Below the pieces are notes generated by a model, which worked only from the letters and a program-made list of their open reading frames with translations, searched no databases and was not told the DNA's origin. Source: Oscillospiraceae bacterium (GTDB lineage: Bacteria; Bacillota; Clostridia; Oscillospirales; Ruminococcaceae). From it: DNA of 36,495 nt. Location of the stretch: NCBI GenBank assembly GCA_004555865.1, contig SFJO01000024.1, positions 1-36,495 of the forward strand, written 5' to 3'. This document shows positions 32,591 through 36,495 of this stretch, in pieces (positions within the stretch are counted from its first letter, which is position 1; each line of letters opens with the position of its first letter). A program made the position numbers and the translations under genes.

Positions 32591-32624
32591 CGTGCCACCT
32601 CCATCCGGTTCCTGCTTGCTGGGC

Positions 32625-32652
32625 CATTCTATGCCGGGCCACCGGGCAGGGT
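32625..32652 (-). promoter_or_regulatory. Possible sigma-K promoter of dpaAB
   Basis: The minus strand carries AC (32652-32651), 17 bases, then CATAGAATG (32633-32625), close to the sigma-K pattern AC-N16/17-CATAnnnTA. It lies 34 bases upstream of dpaA, a sensible leader length. In Bacillus the orthologous operon is sigma-K dependent. No vegetative promoter is obvious for dpaA. Confidence 0.4.
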
Positions 32653-32802
32653 TCTTCTTTCGCACAATGCGCCCGCCGGGCCAGACTGCGCCGTTCTTTT
32701 GGACAAATTGCATTGAACCGGTTGATTTGCACCAAAGCGCTGGCATTTTGCACAGCCTGCATTCCAGCTTTTTGCTAAAACAGAAAAATTTTACCCTGCC
32801 TG

Positions 32803-32831
32803 TTTCTTTTACCGCGCAAAAATTATATAAT
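32803..32831 (+). promoter_or_regulatory. Candidate promoter of murC
   Basis: TATAAT (32826-32831) is perfect; the -35 (TTTCTT at 32803-32808, 17-base spacer) is weak. It would give a leader of about 105 bases before the murC ATG. Confidence 0.5.
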
Positions 32832-32841
32832 AGGAAAAAGT

Positions 32842-32916
32842 ATGACCGTGCGCGGCCAGGCCCAAACAGGCCGGGCTGCGCCTTTGGCGTTTCTGCTTTT
32901 TGGGCAGCGCGCCTAA
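32842..32916 (+). CDS. Possible 24-codon leader ORF upstream of murC
   Basis: AGGA lies 6 bases upstream of an ATG at 32842 and the frame stops with TAA 26 bases before murC. The predicted peptide (Met-Thr-Val-Arg-Gly start, Gln-Arg-Ala end) has no recognisable feature. It could be a regulatory leader peptide or chance. I list it because it is the only ORF in the leader with a ribosome-binding site. Confidence 0.2.
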   Translation: MTVRGQAQTGRAAPLAFLLFGQRA

Positions 32917-32942
32917 ACTTTATGGCATTGAGGTGACTGACT

Positions 32943-34322
32943 ATGGCATATCATTCCGGCAGCTATCAGAAAGGTTTGCTGGAGGGAGTCCACCGGCTCC
33001 ACTTCATCGGCATCGGCGGCAGCGGTATGTTCCCCCTGGTGCAGATTCTGGCAACCAAGGGCTACACCATTACCGGCAGCGATGTGAACGAGGGTTCCAT
33101 CATCGAAAGCGAGCGGAACATGGGCATTCAGGTGTTCATGGGCCACAAAGCCGAAAACGTGCTGGGCGCAGATTTGGTGGTGTACTCCGCCGCCATCCAT
33201 GACGACAACCCGGAGATGCAGGCCGCTCAGGCCCACGGTATCCGCTGTGTGGAGCGCAGCGTGATGCTGGGCTATGTGAGCCGGCTGTATCAGAACAGCA
33301 TCTGCGTTTCCGGCACCCATGGCAAAACCACCACCACCAGCATGATCACCACCATGCTGGAGCTGGCCGGCCGCGACCCGGCGGCGGTGATCGGCGGCAA
33401 GCTACCCCTCATCCACGGCTACGGAAAGGCCGGCACTGGCAGGGAGATCGTGGTGGAAGCCTGCGAGTTCTCGGAGACGTTCCTGCAGCTGACCCCCGCC
33501 ATCTCCATCATTCTGAACATCGACAACGACCATCTGGACTATTACGGTACTCTGGGCAAGCTGAAGTTCGCGTTCCGGCGCTTCGCCCTGCTCACCCAGC
33601 ACACCGTTATCGCCAATCTGGACGACGCCAACACCCGCGACGTGGTGGGCGGCGTGGACCGGCCGGTGCGCACCTTCGCCGTCAACAATCCGGAGGCCGA
33701 TTACACCGCCGTCAACATCAAGATGTACAAGCCTGGCTTCTACGAGTTTGACGTGCTGGAATGGGGCGACTTTTTCGCCCATCTGCGTCTGGGCATTCCC
33801 GGCCGCCATCACATCTACAACGCGCTGGCCATGTGCTGCTGCGTGCGCATTCTGAACCTGACCCCCGAGGACGCCGCCGTGGCTGCCGAGCATTTTACCG
33901 GCGCCGCCCGCCGCTTCCAGATTCTGGGCGAGGTGAACGGTGCAACGGTGGTGGACGATTACGCCCACCATCCCACCGAAGTGCGCGCCACGCTGGAAAC
34001 CGCCAAGAGCTTGGGCTACAACCAGGTTTGGGCCGTTCACCAGCCCTTTACTTACAGCCGCACCAAGGCCCTGATGGACGATTTTGTTTCCGCGCTGGAA
34101 ATCGCGGATCACGTGGTCATCACCCCCATCATGGGCAGCCGTGAGGTAGACGACGGCAGCGTAAAGAGTGAGGATCTGGCCGCGCGCATTCCCGGCAGCG
34201 TGGTAGTCGGCGGCCTGCAGGAGGCTGCGGACTACATCAAGGCCCATGCCCAGAAAGGCGACCTGGTTATCACGCTGGGCTGCGGCGATGTGTACAAAGC
34301 CGCCAATATGATGCTGACCTGA
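32943..34322 (+). CDS. murC: UDP-N-acetylmuramate--L-alanine ligase
   Basis: A 459-residue MurC, adding L-Ala to UDP-MurNAc with ATP in peptidoglycan precursor synthesis. The N-terminal UDP-binding domain has LHFIGIGGSGMFPL (19-32). GTHGKTTTT (124-132) is the Mur-ligase P-loop, and NIDNDHLDYYGT and GRHHIYNALA follow. DDYAHHPTEVRATL and QPFTYSRTKAL define the C-terminal domain. The length is normal. GAGGTGA precedes the ATG. It is a single-gene unit with a terminator 10 bases after the stop, divergent from dpaAB. Nothing unusual was seen. Confidence 0.97.
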   Translation: MAYHSGSYQKGLLEGVHRLHFIGIGGSGMFPLVQILATKGYTITGSDVNEGSIIESERNMGIQVFMGHKAENVLGADLVVYSAAIHDDNPEMQAAQAHGIRCVERSVMLGYVSRLYQNSICVSGTHGKTTTTSMITTMLELAGRDPAAVIGGKLPLIHGYGKAGTGREIVVEACEFSETFLQLTPAISIILNIDNDHLDYYGTLGKLKFAFRRFALLTQHTVIANLDDANTRDVVGGVDRPVRTFAVNNPEADYTAVNIKMYKPGFYEFDVLEWGDFFAHLRLGIPGRHHIYNALAMCCCVRILNLTPEDAAVAAEHFTGAARRFQILGEVNGATVVDDYAHHPTEVRATLETAKSLGYNQVWAVHQPFTYSRTKALMDDFVSALEIADHVVITPIMGSREVDDGSVKSEDLAARIPGSVVVGGLQEAADYIKAHAQKGDLVITLGCGDVYKAANMMLT

Positions 34323-34331
34323 TGCGCCCAC

Positions 34332-34374
34332 AGGCCGCTGTGTGTTTCAAAATGAGCGCACGGCGGCCTTTTTT
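34332..34374 (+). terminator. Terminator of murC
   Basis: AGGCCGCTGTG (34332-34342) and CACGGCGGCCT (34359-34369), paired with one mismatch, are followed by a six-T run. Its position rules out the long in-frame upstream extension of the next gene. Confidence 0.85.
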
Positions 34375-34438
34375 GCTCTTTGCAAGAGCATTTTCTGCAA
34401 GGGTATTTCGGAACGTTTCAAAGAAGGAGGGATCCGCT

Positions 34439-34978
34439 ATAAAACCGCACAAAAAGCCGCTTTTGGATGACCCGCGTATGTATTCCGCCGATGGCTACTG
34501 CATCGACCAGGGCGCTTCCCGGGCCATTCGGTACGGGAAGTGCAGCTCAGCCCAAAACGGCTGCGGGTGGATCGCCGCCTATAACCTGCTGCGCATCGCC
34601 GGGAAACCCTACCCGCCGGCCCGGGTGCGTGCCGGGCTGGCGCCTACCCTATGGATGGGTGGGCGCATGGGCACCCGCGTCACCGCCCTGTGGCGGTATC
34701 TGCACCGGCGGGGTGTCACGCTCATTCCCACGCTCCGCTCCAGCAAGGCGGCCGAGGGGCCGGGCGGTCTCGCCTTTTATTACACCGGCAAGGGCTTCCA
34801 CTTTGTTGCCTATGCTTCAGCCGGGCGGCCGCGGCGCTACCGGTTTCTCAATGCCGTATACGGCAGAGACCGGCTGCTGTGCACCCCGCAGCAATTTCGC
34901 AAGCAGTTCTTCAAGCACGGCGTGGGGCTGTTTTTCCGGATTGCCGAACCCTGCCCGCCCATGCCGTGGAATCTCTGA
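34439..34978 (+). CDS. Putative papain-fold (C39-like) protein, about 179 residues
   Basis: I do not recognise a named family. From the ATA at 34439 the product is 179 residues, basic, with no signal peptide or membrane helix. QNGCGWIAAYNLLR (39-52, Cys42), GFHFVAYA (119-126, His121) and FLNAVYGRD (136-144, Asn138) follow the Cys-His-Asn/Asp order of C39-like cysteine peptidase folds, so a peptidase or an inactive relative is plausible. AAGGAGGG sits 7 bases before ATA, which takes the place of a normal start codon; TTG 34463 and ATG 34478 are alternatives. Starts further upstream would lie in the murC terminator. No partner gene is evident. The fold assignment is by motif order only. Confidence 0.6.
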   Translation: MKPHKKPLLDDPRMYSADGYCIDQGASRAIRYGKCSSAQNGCGWIAAYNLLRIAGKPYPPARVRAGLAPTLWMGGRMGTRVTALWRYLHRRGVTLIPTLRSSKAAEGPGGLAFYYTGKGFHFVAYASAGRPRRYRFLNAVYGRDRLLCTPQQFRKQFFKHGVGLFFRIAEPCPPMPWNL

Positions 34979-34988
34979 GGTTTTGGAA

Positions 34989-35017
34989 AGAACAAGCGTC
35001 CTTCATTATTTTATAAT
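34989..35017 (+). promoter_or_regulatory. Candidate promoter of the EamA gene
   Basis: TATAAT (35012-35017) is perfect, with AGAACA (34989-34994) as a weak -35 at 17 bases. It lies 28 bases upstream of the ATG at 35046. Confidence 0.5.
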
Positions 35018-35045
35018 CAAATCTTTAAGAAATCGGGTGTTTTTT

Positions 35046-35459
35046 ATGTGGCTTCCCTTCGCAATTGGTTCTTCCGTGTTTGCAGCACTCACCTCCATTC
35101 TAGCCAAAATCGGCATTGAAGGGGTCAACTCCGATCTGGCAACGGCCATTCGCACCATGGTGGTGGTGGTCATGGCCTGGGGCATGGTGTTTCTCACCGG
35201 CTCGCAGAGCGGCTTGAGCGAAATCAGCCGAAAAAGCTGGGTGTTTCTGGTGCTGTCCGGCCTGGCCACCGGCGCTTCCTGGCTGTGCTATTACCGCGCG
35301 CTGCAAACCGGCGCGGCCAGCAAGGTGGTGCCCATTGACAAGCTGAGCGTCGTGATCACGCTGGTTCTGGCCGCAGTGTTCCTGCACGAGCAGGTCACGC
35401 CCAAATCGGCCATCGGCTGCCTGCTGATCGGTGCCGGCACCCTGCTGATGGTGCTGTAA
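35046..35459 (+). CDS. Half-size EamA/DMT-family transporter
   Basis: A 137-residue integral membrane protein with a single EamA domain, half the usual ten-helix length. It probably works as a dimer, like SMR proteins. Five hydrophobic helices lie at about 2-22, 33-52, 65-84, 98-113 and 119-137. SVFAALTSILAKIGIEGVNS (10-29), WLCYYRALQTGAASKVVPI and FLHEQVTPKSAIGCLLIGAG are the domain's recurrent motifs. The substrate is unknown. The Shine-Dalgarno site is poor. It ends at a strong terminator next to the recombinase, so it is the last intact chromosomal gene before the mobile element. Confidence 0.88.
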   Translation: MWLPFAIGSSVFAALTSILAKIGIEGVNSDLATAIRTMVVVVMAWGMVFLTGSQSGLSEISRKSWVFLVLSGLATGASWLCYYRALQTGAASKVVPIDKLSVVITLVLAAVFLHEQVTPKSAIGCLLIGAGTLLMVL

Positions 35460-35482
35460 AGCCTTCTTTACCGAATACGAAC

Positions 35483-35519
35483 AAAAATCACCTCTTCCTT
35501 TGCCGGAGAGGTGATTTTT
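35483..35519. terminator. Bidirectional terminator at the mobile-element junction
   Basis: AAAAATCACCTCT (35483-35495) and AGAGGTGATTTTT (35507-35519) form a 13-bp perfect stem. It terminates the EamA gene. The stop codon of the minus-strand recombinase (35520-35518) overlaps the right arm. Confidence 0.88.
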
Positions 35520-36495
35520 AATTGGGCGGGCCGGAACATTGGAGCCTTGCTTCTCCGCCCATCCCTCCCGTCTGGCTTCGACTCCTGCCTTTGTGCAAAA
35601 AAGCACCGCTCCCCTTAGCCGGGTGGTCGTAAAACAGTAAAATCAAAAAATGGTGAAAACCTTGAGTTTTCAAGGGGTGCGGCGTGACTTCGGTCACGCC
35701 GTACCCCTCTTTCATCCGTTCATTCAGCGGGATGAAGCCCAGCCCATCGTACTTGATGTGGATGTGCTGCACACGCTTTCCGCTGGATTTGTCCGGTGCA
35801 TCCACATAGATAGCTGACACCAGCTCCCGCAGAGCGTAGCCGTCCAGCTCGTCGATGCCCACATACTTGTGCGCCGTCTGAATGAACTTTTCAATGTTTT
35901 CGTTCTGTCGTTCCTGTACTTCAATTTCCTGCCGCAATGTAATACACTCGGCCTCCAACTGATTCTGCTCCGCGTCATAGGTCAGGCTCAGCATATCGAA
36001 GCGCTCATCACTCAGCCGTCCGCTGGCGTTGTCCTCGTAAATCCGGATGAACAGCCGTTTCAGCTCGGCGATGCGGTTTTCGTTCCGTTCCAGCCGTTTC
36101 CTGCGGACGCGGATCTGCTCACTGCTTTCCAGCCGGAGCTGTTCTTCCATCACAGTACGGAAATGTGCCTCATGCCGCAGAATGTAGCCCGTCACAGCCT
36201 GGATGTGTTTCAGGACCAGGTGGCTGAGTACGGCTTCCCGGATATAATGAGTGCCGCACTTATCCTTGTGCTTCCAATGGAGAGAACAGTCGAAGAACGC
36301 GCCCTCCGGTCGGTAATTGTTGGTCGCTCCGTAATACAGCTTCTCGCCGCAGTCTGCACAGTACACCAGCCCGGAAAAGATGCTGCTTCGGCCTGTACGG
36401 GTCTTGCGATGCCGCTGCTGGCGCACCTGCTGTACCTTCTCAAACACGGCTTCCTCGATGATGGCCTCATGTGTATTGGGGAAGATGGCTTGCTT
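35518..36495 (-). CDS. Large serine recombinase, C-terminal part (TnpX/TndX or Tn1549-like), partial
   Basis: The frame is open at the right window edge; 325 residues are present and the catalytic resolvase domain is missing because it lies outside. From the edge, the end of the recombinase domain (HEAIIEEAVFEKVQQV) leads into a zinc ribbon (GLVYCADCGEKLYYG, Cys46/Cys49, then Cys70 and DKCGTHYI with Cys80). A long charged coiled coil (about 115-200) follows, then a DUF4368-like domain (ELDGYALRELVSAIYVDA, HIHIKYDGLGFIPLNE). Such enzymes integrate and excise Clostridial conjugative elements. The last 65 or so residues after FIPLNE are not typical of homologues I know and end in the host terminator, so part may be read-through at the element end. 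Confidence 0.9.
   Translation of the reverse strand, partial: KQAIFPNTHEAIIEEAVFEKVQQVRQQRHRKTRTGRSSIFSGLVYCADCGEKLYYGATNNYRPEGAFFDCSLHWKHKDKCGTHYIREAVLSHLVLKHIQAVTGYILRHEAHFRTVMEEQLRLESSEQIRVRRKRLERNENRIAELKRLFIRIYEDNASGRLSDERFDMLSLTYDAEQNQLEAECITLRQEIEVQERQNENIEKFIQTAHKYVGIDELDGYALRELVSAIYVDAPDKSSGKRVQHIHIKYDGLGFIPLNERMKEGYGVTEVTPHPLKTQGFHHFLILLFYDHPAKGSGAFLHKGRSRSQTGGMGGEARLQCSGPPN
35674..35707. repeat. 15-bp hairpin with TTCG loop in the recombinase 3' end
   Basis: GGGGTGCGGCGTGAC (35674-35688) pairs with GTCACGCCGTACCCC (35693-35707), with one G-T pair, around TTCG. Plus-strand RNA would form an exceptionally stable UUCG hairpin. A smaller palindrome, CCTTGA/TCAAGG, lies just to its left (about 35660-35675). 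They lie near the probable element end. Confidence 0.7.

Larger units (their letters stand above)
32591..32942. other. Divergent control region between dpaA and murC
   Basis: This 352-base interval has no protein gene that I can support. It holds the candidate dpaA promoter on the left, an A/T-rich centre (about 32690-32840), the murC promoter (32803-32831), and a GC-rich murC leader with a possible 24-codon ORF (32842-32916) and potential hairpins (CGGCC/GGCCG around 32854-32875). Confidence 0.6.

Noticed and set aside
34322..34438. Start of the papain-fold-like gene at 34322, overlapping the murC stop
   Set aside because: That would place the murC terminator inside the coding region, and the added residues are low-quality Arg/Phe-rich sequence.
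34467..35045. Long N-terminal extension of the EamA protein starting at 34467
   Set aside because: It overlaps the papain-fold-like gene in another frame, reads as Pro/Ser/Arg-rich junk, and crosses a promoter. ATG 35046 begins directly with the first helix.
1..36495. CRISPR array, tRNA or rRNA gene
   Set aside because: I saw no regularly spaced repeats, no cloverleaf-type sequence and no rRNA signature by reading. A covariance-model search was not possible here.

Overview
The window looks like the chromosome of a GC-rich, spore-forming Gram-positive Clostridia member, probably a gut Oscillospirales-type bacterium. The evidence is the dipicolinate synthase pair dpaA/dpaB (endospores), ireB, a Firmicutes-type acpS and EndoA/MazF toxin, murC, Tn1549-like recombinase DNA at the right edge, and strong Shine-Dalgarno sites throughout. 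The genus assignment is inference; no rRNA or tRNA gene is present.

Layout. (1) 1-3540 is visibly lower in GC. It holds the tail of an XRE regulator, a secreted gamma-glutamyltransferase lipoprotein, a broken DUF6305 lipoprotein gene and an unrecognised small ORF. GC jumps near 3541, where a C-terminal gene remnant suggests an insertion boundary. (2) 3721-6284 is a two-gene operon of a large membrane protein with Rossmann-like cytosolic domains and a RyR-like segment, followed by a stand-alone RyR-domain protein; a CmpB-type membrane protein is divergent from it. (3) 7845-14207 (minus strand) is a polysaccharide export and sugar unit: wzm and wzt (ABC exporter), a GT52-like transferase, kdsB-type CMP-ulosonate synthetase, an HMGL-fold aldolase and a KdsC-type HAD phosphatase. 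(4) 14389-29502 (minus strand) is a long glycosyltransferase operon: seven GT2-type and four GT-B (GT4-like) enzymes, a WbqC protein, one intact DegT-type aminotransferase and one DegT gene with an internal deletion and frameshift. It has a good promoter at 29542-29570 and a terminator at 14356-14377. (5) 29652-35459 is housekeeping: ireB, acpS, mazF, dpaBA, murC, a putative papain-fold protein and a half-size EamA transporter. (6) 35518-36495 is the C-terminal part of a large serine recombinase running off the window.

How it fits together. Regions 3 and 4 most likely build and export a surface polysaccharide. GT2/GT4 enzymes assemble it in the cytosol, Wzm/Wzt exports it after recognition by the Wzt C-terminal domain, and the KdsB/KdsC/aldolase/GT52 set would add a 3-deoxy-ulosonic acid (Kdo or a relative), which is unusual for a Gram-positive. 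No initiating phosphoglycosyltransferase, Wzx or Wzy is visible here. The most novel candidates are the ulosonate cassette with an HMGL-type aldolase where KdsA would be expected, and the RyR membrane module.
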